Shown: piece after piece, positions 53,936-64,000 of the stretch | Numbering within the stretch: position 1 is the stretch's first letter | Layout: each line of letters begins with the position of its first letter | NCBI GenBank assembly: GCA_030998015.1 | Contig: JARWMV010000235.1 | Coordinates: 620,001 to 684,000, forward strand | Reading direction: 5' to 3' | Origin: Ceratorhiza oryzae-sativae | Taxonomy: Eukaryota > Basidiomycota > Agaricomycetes > Cantharellales > Ceratobasidiaceae | Length of the DNA stretch: 64,000 bases | Position numbers and translations under genes: made by a program | Notes under the pieces: generated by a model | Told to the model about the DNA's origin: nothing | Seen by the model: only the letters and a program-made list of their open reading frames with translations | The model's database searches: none

Positions 53936-54013
53936 TTTGGGCTGTGATGGAGAACCGGAACGCTTTGCCACGAGACACGTGACTCTCCGCGAACAACAAT
54001 CACACCCTCGTGG
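53936..54013. promoter_or_regulatory. Upstream region of the pinin gene, truncated by a hAT insertion
   Basis: Only about 78 bp separate the start codon from the hAT element. Any promoter elements farther upstream would now lie within or beyond the transposon. A CACGAGACACGTGACTC stretch (53969-53985) contains a CACGTG E-box-like palindrome. Confidence 0.35.
54006..54013. repeat. hAT target site duplication, left (CCTCGTGG)
   Basis: The 8-bp CCTCGTGG here and CCTCATGG at 63863-63870 flank the element. The single difference is a CpG to CpA transition. Eight-base duplications are diagnostic of hAT transposons. Confidence 0.9.
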
Positions 54014-54396
54014 CAGTGTTGTCAGATTACAATCACATGTTATGATTGTTAGTAATGTTAGTCGTGTTAGTGACACTTATCTAAGATTCTACATGTTAGC
54101 CTAACATGTAATGTGAAATTCCGGGAGACCGGCAACCTATGGCTGAGTCGCTGACTGATGCTGAGTGCGCGGGGGGATCACGTGTCCAAACCACAGCCAC
54201 ATCAGTCTCGCCATTCTCCACAGTTCCACTCCGCATGATATAAACTGGCTAAGATATCATGTTCTTAGGTCTTCTAGAAAACCAAACCATCGAAGAGAGG
54301 GTGCGTATATATACCTGAGACAAGAAGTTCGTTCCAACTCCTGTATTCTATGTGTGATCACTCCGTAACTACACTATCTGTTTGTTTTAACAAATC

Positions 54397-57121
54397 ATGA
54401 CGCCTCGGCTCTGGCACTGGGACTATTTCAAGACTCGAGATCAATTTCTGTCCAGGTCTGGTCCCTCAAAGGACTATCATGGAAATAATAAAACCTTCCT
54501 AAATACTTGGTGCAAGGCTTGCATTGCCAAATCTCTAGAGGCTTTACAGCACCAGGACGCCCAGTCTAAGGTAGACGGACCAGGACTGGATTCAATATTG
54601 CAAAATGAGCTACTCAAACAAGGTAAGTGAATTTATAATGCTTGTATGCATCATTGATGGTTATCCAACATAATATATACTAGTTTTGGCAACCCTCAAG
54701 CCTGTTTCAGGGTGATGCAAAGGGTTTGAAGCACATATACGTGCATGTAAACTTATTAATCCAGCAGCCAAAGCACAATTAAGTAGGGAATCATTGCCAG
54801 GGCACCCAAATCCCTTGTGTTTTGTCCCAAACAAGTCACCAATTCCATATGCAGCATACAGCACAGAGGCTTCACCAGCACTTCCCTCATGGTCCAAGGA
54901 TTGACTGAAGAGGTTTGAGTCCAGTCTTTGCAAGCTTTTTGTTGCAAACAGGTGGGCCTGGTATGGTATTAATCATCCCCAGACCCATATATTTTTCCAA
55001 GAATGGCTCCCTGGTGTTGAATTGCTGGATCAATGCAAACTGTCTGGCCCAATTCTTCAAGAAGAGCTTCAATCAACCAAAAACTTGGTACACAACAATA
55101 ACAGGACAAATAGCAACTGGTATGAGTGATGGTTGGAATAACATCAAGTGCAATGCATTGTTGGCTTCAATGTTAACTGTAGAGTACAAGGTATGCAGCC
55201 ATGATTTATCTACCTGAATTACCTACTTGAAGCTAACTTATGATTAGACATACATGATCAAAGTCCATGACTTCTCTGCATAGCACAAGACAGCAGAGAA
55301 TCACTTGAATGCTGTAATGGCCAACATTGATGCAGCTGAAAGTGAGCATCAAGTACAGGTGATTGCCTGGGTCTCAGATGCAGGGGGTGACTCCTGTGCC
55401 ATGCAGGTTCACTTGCACTGTTTATGTCCTCACATCCTGGTATTTGATTGTTGGGTGCACCAAGTATGTAAAATAGCATATGTTCCAATCCAAGTTTGAC
55501 AGTTTGATTCCATAGATTAATCTGGTTGTTGGCAATATTTTGGATCTCAATACAGGGTTGGTCAAAGTGGCTGCTCACGCAATTGAGATGATTAAATGGA
55601 TTTTGGGTCACTCATACATTTTGGGACTCTTACATGAGGAGCAAATGTGGCAGAGTGGGAAGACCCATGGGCTCAGCCTCCCCTCAATCACCTGTTGGAT
55701 AGTGCATTATCTGTTGTTCACCAGTCTGCTTGCTGAGTCTTGATCAATCTGTGCACTTGTGGCCTCCAAGCCTGATGAGTTTAGGGCTAGCACTGGTTGC
55801 TCTGAAGAGAAGAAGCTGCAGGTTGAACAAATTATGGCTTGTATTGAGGATCCTGGCTTTTGGACAAAGCTTGGAGAGTAAGTAGTGGAATTTTTGGCAG
55901 TATTTTACACATTCTGACTAGCATAAATTCAGACTTAAACTCTATCTTGAACCTCTTGCCATTGCAGCAAACATCTCCCAGGCTTCAACAACAAGGTTGG
56001 ATCACATTCTAGTTGAGCTTGGTCAGGTGTATCACACATTTTCAAGATATGCATTCAACCCCATAATCCAGCAATGCATTCTTGATAGTCTAGAGTGCCA
56101 CTGGGCTAAAGCCAATCAAGATCTGTTCATCCTTGCAATATTTCTTAACCCTTTTATTCAAGCTTGCCTTTTCAACCCTAGGAACACATTGCTCAATTGA
56201 TCAGGTCTGTACAGAATTGCCAAGCATGTCTTTTGTTGAGTCTTTATGAAAGACAACAATTTAGAGCTATATGAGGCATTTCTTGACTACTACAAGTCAA
56301 AAAATGAATTCAGCCCTGAGTGATGGGACTATCAAGAGCTACAGGGGATGTGTGAGCACACTGTGAGTGATGTTTTATACAATAGTTTGCTGTTATCTAA
56401 CATGGCTTTTACAGGGGAAGCCTCTTAATCTTGTTTACATATGGACTGGTCTGCTTGCACTTAACACACCCAACTCAGGGCATCACCAGCTTGCCCATTT
56501 GGCTATTCATGTCTTATCAATTGTGGCAAATTTGGCAGGCTGTGAGCATCTATTCAGCAAGATGGGGCATATACACACAAAGCAAAGAAACCAGCTTGCA
56601 TACACAAAGGTTTTTGACACTGCCATTGTGCAAATGGACCTCAAACACAAACACACCAAGGAAGGGTTGACATGGGCAAGACTTAAGCACCAATTTGGTT
56701 TGTCCATGCTCATTCAGCTGCTATGGCCACCCAATCTCAATCTGATGACACTGCCAAGGAGCTTGCAGATATTGATGTTACCAATGAGCTTTCTACTCCA
56801 GGGTTTGAGGAGCTTGCCACCCAGCTACACCAGGATGTGCTGGATGACAAAGATGCCCCAGATGAGGTAGAGTCACCACCACCAGTAATCCATAGTGATG
56901 CACCTCTCCCTAGGCACATTTGGCTCTTCTTTGGAACTCAGGTACCTATAACCCTAGCTGTGCTCTTTAATTACAAGGATACAGTACCTGAAGCTGATGG
57001 TTTGAATGTTTTCAAGAAGACTAGAATTGCAAACTTGGCCAAGGAATTTGAACTGTACCATTTAGCAACACAGGAAGTGCAGGACAACATGACATTTGAT
57101 GCAGATGTAGCCTCAGCTTGA
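54397..57121 (+). pseudogene. hAT transposase, multiply interrupted
   Basis: Plus-strand pieces in order: MTPRLWHWDYFKTRDQFLSR and a Cys/His region resembling a BED-type N-terminus (54397-54630); ITGQIATGMSDGWNNIKCNA (54915-55217), matching the first catalytic region; VSDAGGDSCAM (55360-55420); FDCWVHQ (about 55445-55465) followed by INLVVGNILD; a mid-region 55540-56200; and the C-terminal dimerisation motif ANLAGCEHLFSKMGHIHTKQ (56367-56640), typical of hAT. An acidic tail (56723-57121) ends at TGA. Stops and apparent introns interrupt the gene. DDE residues cannot all be assigned. It is inactive as read. Confidence 0.82.
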
Positions 57122-57778
57122 ACTTGTTTCTTATGTGCTTATTTGGGCTTGAAAATGCCATTCTGTATGCATCATATTGTGTATGTATGTCATGTGCTGG
57201 GGCAACAACCACCATGACTGACAACCTAGGCAAAGGCATTATTGATGTCCCAGCACTTTCTAGCTTCAAATTTACTCTTTCTGGTCCTCCTTCCTCTGGC
57301 CCTATCACTTGTAAATGCACCTGCAAAATCCACAAGCATGCTGTCTCTGTTTCCTCTTCTCATATTGCTGCCCTTAACACTAAAAACCCAGAAAAAACTT
57401 GATGCAGCATGTCTTGTTCTCCTAGTGACTCTGACTCTGGCTCTGACTCCCACATGTCTGTCCAGTTGCAAACTGGTTTGCACGCCAGGTCAGATGATTT
57501 CACTTTCAATACCCAAGGCCCTACTAACCATGATAACACTCCCACCCCCAAAGCTAGTGTCATGGGCAGCACCATGAACTCCCCAGTTCTTGGCACCACC
57601 AAAACACATCCATGACCCCTGCAGAAACTGGACTGAGAGCAAGCTACAGCTGTCCCAGATCCTGGATCTTGGCCTCCACAATGGCCTACTCAACTACATT
57701 TAGAGGCCAGTATCTATCACACATACCAAGATCAATCAACACCCCACCAACAATACTGTCCTTGGCATCATAGGGACC

Positions 57779-59614
57779 TTGCTCAACCACCTTGAGGGCC
57801 ACTTTGCTGACTACCTCCACAACAAGGACCTCAACCCTACATCCAAAATCTTTAAAAACAACTTCCAACTCCTTGAGGACTACCACCTCATGGTGACATG
57901 CCACATGGAGGCTTTGCTAAACACAGCCATCAAAGCATTGAACCAAGGTTACAGCCTGTTCAACAAAGAATACAAGGTCAACAAGACTGAGGTAAAGCAG
58001 GTTGGCACCCCAGCCACCCTGCAACTAGTTTATGACTCTATGATTGATATGAACAAGCACTTATCTAACCTCAAAATGAGGATCCCTATTCCAGGTATTG
58101 CTTGGGAGCCTGGGACACTTGATGCAGATTGGAACCCAACACCCAACACTCCCACCAATATGCCCACAACTGTATTGCAACCAGGCCCTGAAGACCTCAA
58201 AGGTTATGAGTCAATGATGGAGGATGGCAACAAATTCTTTGGAACAAGCACCTCTATCCATGCCCCCAGGCTGGAAGAGCAGCCCAAAACACAAGCACCC
58301 ACACCTGCCACACCAGCCACACCACTGCCAGAACCAACCACCCTATCCAAGAACCAGGCAAAGCAAGCCAAGAGGAAAGCCAATGCCATCAAGGCTGCTG
58401 TAGTTGACACCCTCAAGGCTGAGTCAAAGGCACCCAAGCCCAACCTGATGTCTGCCACACCAAAGGCTGTTGTAGACAGCTTGAATGCAGGGCTGGCAGT
58501 TTTGGACAAGGGCAAGGCCAAGGTTTCATTTGCTGTGGCAGCTGCTGCAGCCAAGAATAAGCCCCAACCTGTAGCTGCCCCCAAAACAACACCCAAACTG
58601 CAAATCAAGGAAAATGACCAGTTCGTTTTCTTTGTACAGGACAAGGGGCCCTTCTGCAGACTTGGCTCCTACATCATGTACAGGAATATTGGTACCATAT
58701 GTGAGACAAGGGCCCCAAGCTTGAGGATTGTCAGGGCCAAATTCAATGTCAAAGGCAACCTCATCCTACAATTCAAACCAGGTACACACACCAAGGAATT
58801 CCGAAAAGTCAAGAGCAAAATTGTGGATGCTTGCAGTCTCCTGAAAGGCTCCACAGCCAATAAGGATTGACCATGGGGCAAGGTGATCATTTGCCAAGTT
58901 CCCACTGGACTTGGCAACAGCTGCACTTGCCAGTTCAACAAAATTGAGCTCCTCAAGGAACTCAAATGCAACAACCCAATCATGGAGCTCATCATGGTCA
59001 CCCACAACCTGTGGTGGATTACCAAGGCCAAGAATATGGGAGGCTTGTACTCTTCTGTCACCTTTGCCTTTGAGCTTGAAGACAAGATCCAGACCTGTGA
59101 CATATGTGCTAATATCACCTTTATGTTTGGCAGTAAAGCCATGGTTGAGGAATGGAAAGAGAAGCCCATTCTCCAAGGATGCATGAACTGCCAGCACCTC
59201 AACCACAACATGTGCATATGCAGGGAACAAGTGAGATGTGGCAACTGAAGACTCAACCACAAGACCAAGAACCACCACTATCAATGCCAACATTGCAAAA
59301 CTGACAAGACTGACCCCAAGGCAAAGTGCCCCCACCTGTACAAATGCATGAACTGCAATGGAGCCCACCAGGTGCTTTCTCACAAGTGCCTGGCTCACAA
59401 ACAATTCTGCATCCTGATCTCCAAGCTGATTGCCCCCAATGCAATCCCCAAGCCTGCACCCTATGCTGCCCAGGCTGTCCAGGCTGCAGCCTCATCCAAG
59501 GGCAACAACACCCCACAAGAGACTAGGGATCAGATGGAAATGGAGGTCAAGCCTGCTCCCTCTGTTGAAATCATCCTGATGTCTCAGGCCACCATCAAAC
59601 AAGAGATCAAATGA
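57779..59614 (+). pseudogene. LINE ORF1 (Gag-like, zinc knuckles), two in-frame TGA codons
   Basis: The single frame from 57779 has stops at 58868-58870 and 59246-59248 and continues to TGA at 59612-59614; earlier coding may extend to about 57409 in another frame. Residues 1-140 are helical; a Pro/Ala/Lys-rich region follows, then the conserved FVFFVQDKGPFCRLGSY. The C-terminus has cysteine motifs CMNCQHLNHNMCIC (CCHC), CQHC and CMNCNGAHQVLSHKC. It binds the element RNA. The stop at 59246 precedes RLNHKTKNH and fits a CGA codon hit by deamination. Confidence 0.8.
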
Positions 59615-62600
59615 GTGACAACAGAACAACCCAAGGCAAACACATTCAAGTACTACAACTCAATGTTGCCAAATTGGATGCCTGTACACACTCCATCTTG
59701 AACAGCAACACTTATGACAAGTATTCTATTCTACTTATTCAGGACCCCTGGTGGGGCTGTATTGGGGATGACCACACATCCTCATCTACTATTTATGGTA
59801 CTGTTAACAGCAGCAATTGGTGGTGTGTCCACTGTGGCATGCTGCATCTTGCAACCAGCCCCTCTGCTGTCACTTATGTTTGCAAGGGCCTGGGATGGCT
59901 GGACTATTCTTTCTTGCCCCATTACCCTTCCTCTATGCATCTTCTTGCTCTTGATTTTTCTATTTACAGTTCCACCTGCACCATCACTAACCTCTACTTC
60001 CATGGCTCCATGGCCAAGGATGGACTTACCACCCTCCTAGAAACCCCACCCAATCTGGAGAACCTGTGCATATATGCCAGGGATTTCAACCTTCATCACA
60101 AGCTCTGGTCCCTGGAGGACAGAGTCCCAGGTTCTTCCTCAGGACCAGCAAGTGACCTGGCTGAATGGATCCTTACTAACAACATCTCCATCCTAAACAG
60201 CACAAACACACCAACTTGGCAAGGGCATGGAGGCCAGCAGGACTCTGTCATTGATCTGACCCTCACTAACAGACCTGCTCACAAGACTGACCTGGTCATC
60301 AACTGGGACAGTGTCCAGGCACTCAGTGTTGGGTTGGACCATAATGCAATCACCTGGACCATCAACATCCAAGAAGCCCCCAAGTTCATCCCCCAACCTA
60401 AACTCTACCAATACCAAATTGTGAACAACAAGGAAAACTTCAAGAAGTGGGTTGATGCATTCACCTGGGCTCTTGAAGCCACACCTCTTCCAGAGTCTTA
60501 CCTGTCAGAGGCCAATTGCCAAAATGGGGTGCTCACCATCATGGAGGCCATGAAGACTGCCATTGAGAAATCCATGCCAAAGTCCCAAGTGGGCAACAGG
60601 GCTAGGCAAGCACCATGGTGGGATGACAACTGCACTGCCACAGTCCAACTGCTAGTCAAATACTGCAAGCACAGGGATGATCCTGAGGAGTGCACAAGCC
60701 TCCAAGGGGAAGCCCAGTGGGTGATCTGATCTGCACAATGCAAACACACAGACCACTGTGTAGCCATGATGTGCTTGGATGCCAGAGTTTTCCACATGCA
60801 CCAGTGGTCCAATGGTAAATGTATCACCAAGACCCCTCCCATCCATACTGAGACTGGCTTTGCCAACACTGCTAATGCTCAATCTGTTGCTTTTCAGAAG
60901 GTGTTCTTCCCAACAGTACCTCCTGAGGTTGACATGTTGTGCATTAACTGCATCCCCATGCAGGAAACTTGTGCTCACCACCTGATCACAAGGGAGGAGA
61001 TCCATGAGGTGTTATCACATTCATCAAATACCTCTGCCCCTGGAGCCTTTGGCTTGAACTACCATGTTCTCAAATGGGCATTCAAGTTGGTAGCTGAGGT
61101 GTTCATCAAACTCTACAATGGTTGTCTAGATCTTGGTGTCCAGCCTGTCTGCTTGTGTAATGCTGTGGTTGCTGTTATCCCCAAACCCCAAAAAATTGAC
61201 ATGTCTAGTCCCAATTCATATCACCCCATCTCTCTGCTTGAAACTCTCAGTAAATGTCTGGAAAAAATCATCACTACTAGGATTCTGTTCAAAGTCAGCA
61301 AATTCTCTCTTGTCCCCTTTACTCAGTTTGGTGGTTGTGATTGCTCTTCTTGTACTGATGCTGGTCTGGCTATGATTCACAATATTCAAAGTTACTGGAA
61401 AAATCAACAAAAAGTCTCTCTTCTCACCCTCAATATTAAAGGTTATTTCAACAACATCAACCACTCCCTTCTTCTGTGCATCCTCTCTAGGCTTGGCTTT
61501 TCTGTGAACATCTGTAATTGGCTTTGCTCTTACTTCTCTAATTGTACTGTACAGTTTTGTATTGACTTGGTTCTCTGTGACATTCTTTCTATCACCCCCA
61601 TTGGGATTCCACAGGGCTCCCTGCTCTTGCCAATCCTCAGCTCCATTTACTCCCTACCCCTCCTACTCTCCATGGCAGCCAAACCCAACATAGACATCAA
61701 AGGCTATGTTGACAACTTCACAATCCTTGCCCACTTGCACTCTATCAGCAAGAACATTGGAATCATCCAGGAAGCTGTTGGCACTGCCTCATCTGTCTTA
61801 TGGAAACTTGGTCTGTCATTCAAACTGGAGAAGTGCAACTTCATCCACTTTGCCTCCCAAAAGAAGGACACTGCCACCAACCCTGGCATCAACCTTGCCC
61901 CCCCAGGGTCCCCCACCCAATGGGTTCATGCCAAAGCTTGCATTTGCTGGTTAGGTTTCTGGCTTGACCAATGCCTCCAGTGGAGGGAGCACATCAAGAA
62001 AATGTCCACCAAAGCAATGTCTGCAATTGCAGGACTATGCATAACAGCCAACTCCATCTGTGGCATTTCTGTCAAACATGCCTGCCTACTGTACTGCACC
62101 TGCATCATTCCCATCTTAACATATGGCTCCACCATCTGGTACACTGGCATCAAGCAAAAAGCCCTCATCAAACCCTTAACACATGCACACAATGCAGGAC
62201 TTTGGTGGCTCCTTGGAGCCTTCTGCACCTCTCCAGTTTCAGCCATGGAACACATTGCCTCCATCCCCCCCATGGCCATCACACTCCACTGACTCTCCAA
62301 GAACACTGCCATCTGCCTACATCACCTTCCTGCCCAATCCAAAGTTGCCAAACGCCTACCTGCCAACTGGGACACACACTGCCCAGACACCCCACAGCTG
62401 CCCCCTGCCAAAACCACCATCATACACCACCTTGCAGGCCTGTCCCACCCAGATGCCAAATTCACCACCCCATACCTGGCACCCCTGTGGGAAATGCCCC
62501 ACCCATGGGTGTCTCAACTTTGGACCCTATTCCCCAGTCATGGCTCATCTGAAGAAGATTGCAGGATCTACCTCAAGGCAGCCAAGGGTTGCATCAGCAC

Positions 62601-63564
62601 AGCCCAATTGGACAGCTCCATCCTAGCCTTCAGTGATGGGTCAAGGCACATACTCTGCAATGTTCAGCAAGTTGGCAGTGGATTCACCATATCTAGGTTT
62701 GGCACAGAAGTTGCCACAAGCATGTGTAGTCTCAGTTGACACTTGGATGTCTATGACACAGAAATGTTGGCCCTTGCCATTGCTGCCAAATGTGCATCAG
62801 TACTAGTAAACCACCTGTCCCACAACACCCCAATACAACATGTGCTCTTCTTGTCTGACAACCTTGCACCAGTCCAGACCATCACTAGCCTATCTACCCA
62901 CACTGCCCAAGCCACCTCCATCATTTTCTGCAACACAATCAACAAGCTCCTGAATACCCACCTGAACCTCACAGTCACTGTCCAATGGGTCAAAGGACAC
63001 TTGAAGATAGCAGGCAATGAGCATGTGGACACCCTAGCACTCAAAGTCACCACCCTGACACCCACACCCCTCTTCAACTGCACCATAGCTTGGGCCAAGG
63101 CCAGGGCTAAGTCCAGGGCTGTCTCTGCTTGGGGACATAAGTGGAAGTCTGAACCCCACTCCAATCACATTCAAATATCACTTAACTGTGCACCAACATG
63201 GAAACCCCATAAGTTCCACATTAGCTTTGCTGGGGAAAGGGCTGTACACTGTTGCCTTATCCAGATCATCCTTGGTCACAGCTTCTTCAGTGAATACTAT
63301 GACTGGTTCAACCTCATGTCACCACTGCCAGGGGGCAACATGGCAGAATGTCAATGCAATTTTCAGACCAGGCAAACAGTCTTGCACATGCTCAGGGAGT
63401 GCATGCTGTGGGACATGTGCTGTCATGTTTTACACAAGGCCTCCAAGCCTTTGCTCTTATCTGACCTGTTTGGCACCATTTTGGGCCTTTGGGTCATGGC
63501 CACTTTCTTGAAGTTCACCTCTGCATTCCACAAGGTTACTTATAATGATTCATTTGTTATTTAG
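59611..63564 (+). pseudogene. LINE ORF2: APE endonuclease, reverse transcriptase, RNase H; three in-frame TGA codons
   Basis: The ATG overlaps the ORF1 stop (ATGA at 59611-59614). One frame spans about 1317 codons with TGA only at 60727, 62290 and 62737. The endonuclease (1-230) includes IQVLQLNVAK, IQDPWWG, DFNLHHKLW and GLDHNAITW; the usual SDH is LDH. RT (about 420-760) includes NSYHPISLLETLSKCLEKII, IGIPQGSLL and a YVDN motif where YVDD is expected (second Asp lost). RNase H (about 1005-1180) has AFSDGSR, DTEMLALA and VKGHLKIAGNEH. The C-terminus carries CQCNFQTRQTVLHMLREC, a Cys motif. All stops and the Asp loss are CpG transitions. Confidence 0.88.
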
Positions 63565-63758
63565 TTTGCTCTCTCTGTCTCCTCTCTCACCTTTGGGCCC
63601 TACTTTTTACCCCCCCTGTCCATGCCCCTGTTACTTCTGTTGCCTTGTTGATGTCCCCTGCCCTTAGGGCTGCTCTTTTCTGGTTCCTGGACTGTGCCCC
63701 AAGTGGTTTGACCAATGTGTTCATGTAGCTTGTTAAAATTGAATGCAAAAAAAAAACA

Positions 63759-64000
63759 TATGTCACATGCCATTTAACATTGTCAAGTAACATGTTGAAT
63801 GTTTTAACAGCTTACATAACTTACACTGACTAACACTCTGACATTGTAATTTGACAACACTGCCTCATGGCACTAGACAAGGCTTCTGCATCCTATTCGA
63901 CACTGCCAATTTGTGAGGCAGGCTGTTCAAGCAGAAGAACAGTGGTCATAATTTGGTCTTGGAGCCTATTTCCAAGTGTCAAATTTCTCAACTATCTTAT
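63759..64000. other. hAT 3' end, target duplication and unassigned flank
   Basis: 63771-63862 is the end of the hAT with its inverted repeat; 63863-63870 is the right target duplication (CCTCATGG). The remaining 130 bp show no coding or repeat signal that I can name. Confidence 0.6.

Larger units (their letters stand above)
57198..63758 (+). mobile_element. LINE (non-LTR retrotransposon) with endonuclease, RT and RNase H
   Basis: The two-ORF element ends in a short poly(A) (63747-63756) and is flanked by TATGTCATGTGC (57186-57197) and TATGTCACATGC (63759-63770), probably a 12-bp target duplication that has diverged only at one CpG. ORF1 encodes a zinc-knuckle protein, ORF2 an APE-type endonuclease, RT and RNase H; this layout fits the I or Tad-like clades. 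CpG is almost absent across the element, and the stops within both ORFs are TGA. Confidence 0.9.
54014..63862 (+). mobile_element. hAT DNA transposon with a nested LINE
   Basis: The terminal inverted repeats are CAGTGTTGTCAGATTACAAT (left) and CAGTGTTGTCAAATTACAAT (right, reverse complement), with 8-bp target duplications. The inner region encodes a degraded transposase (54397-57121). The LINE at 57198-63758 inserted after the coding region; without it the element is about 3.3 kb. Confidence 0.92.

Noticed and set aside
58204..58644. Minus-strand 146-codon frame opposite LINE ORF1
   Set aside because: Antisense of an Ala/Pro/Lys-rich segment; no motif and no independent support.

Overview
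The window looks like a piece of a filamentous basidiomycete (Agaricomycetes) nuclear genome. Short GT-AG introns of about 30-90 bp, Tf1/sushi-type chromodomain retrotransposons, a hAT and a Tc1/mariner-type DNA transposon, a LINE, and a seven-helix membrane protein of an agaricomycete-type family all point that way. The Gag and Pol sequences resemble those I associate with Rhizoctonia-type genomes, but that is an impression, not a search. No bacterial features, CRISPR array, rRNA or tRNA gene were recognised.

Region 1 (1-25683) is a nested stack of transposable elements. The oldest layer is a Tc1-like transposase gene, visible only as three fragments (8648-8882, 24015-24133, 25445-25683). 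It has been split by Ty3/gypsy insertions. A plus-strand family A element (6489-8647) carries a minus-strand element of the same family (1-6488) inside its RNase H region. A family B element (8883-24014) has perfect 5-bp target duplications; it contains a family C element (10659-18212) and a 1305-bp solo LTR (19785-21089). The family C element carries another solo LTR (16070-17374), and a third solo LTR (24134-25439) sits directly in the transposase. Families A, B and C all show a self-complementary primer site of the Tf1 self-priming type, and the paired sequences co-vary between families.

Region 2 (25684-38600) has ordinary CpG content and few recognisable genes. A MITE-like element (26079-26465) abuts a diverged segmental duplication of about 3.7 kb repeated at a spacing of about 7.2 kb (26483-30215 and 33848-37395). 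Each copy carries a small minus-strand gene for a protein with one hydrophobic segment; a third, related-looking gene lies between them (32929-33260).

Region 3 (38600-43702) holds a low-confidence GC-rich gene remnant and two Ser/Thr/Pro-rich mucin-like single-pass surface proteins, both plus strand and both with reading-frame breaks. Region 4 (43703-49160) is CpG-poor repeat DNA; it contains a solo family B/C LTR with a perfect target duplication, lying inside a pair of inverted repeats.

Region 5 (49160-53940) is an ordinary host-gene island: a minus-strand multi-pass membrane protein with a 33-nt micro-exon, a plus-strand unknown gene, and a minus-strand pinin (Pinin/SDK/MemA) orthologue. 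Region 6 (54014-63862) is a degraded hAT transposon with 8-bp target duplications; a 6.5-kb LINE has inserted just after its coding region. Nearly all decay in the old elements is CpG to TpG/CpA transition, which produces many CGA to TGA stops and lost catalytic residues. This is consistent with cytosine methylation or RIP-like silencing.
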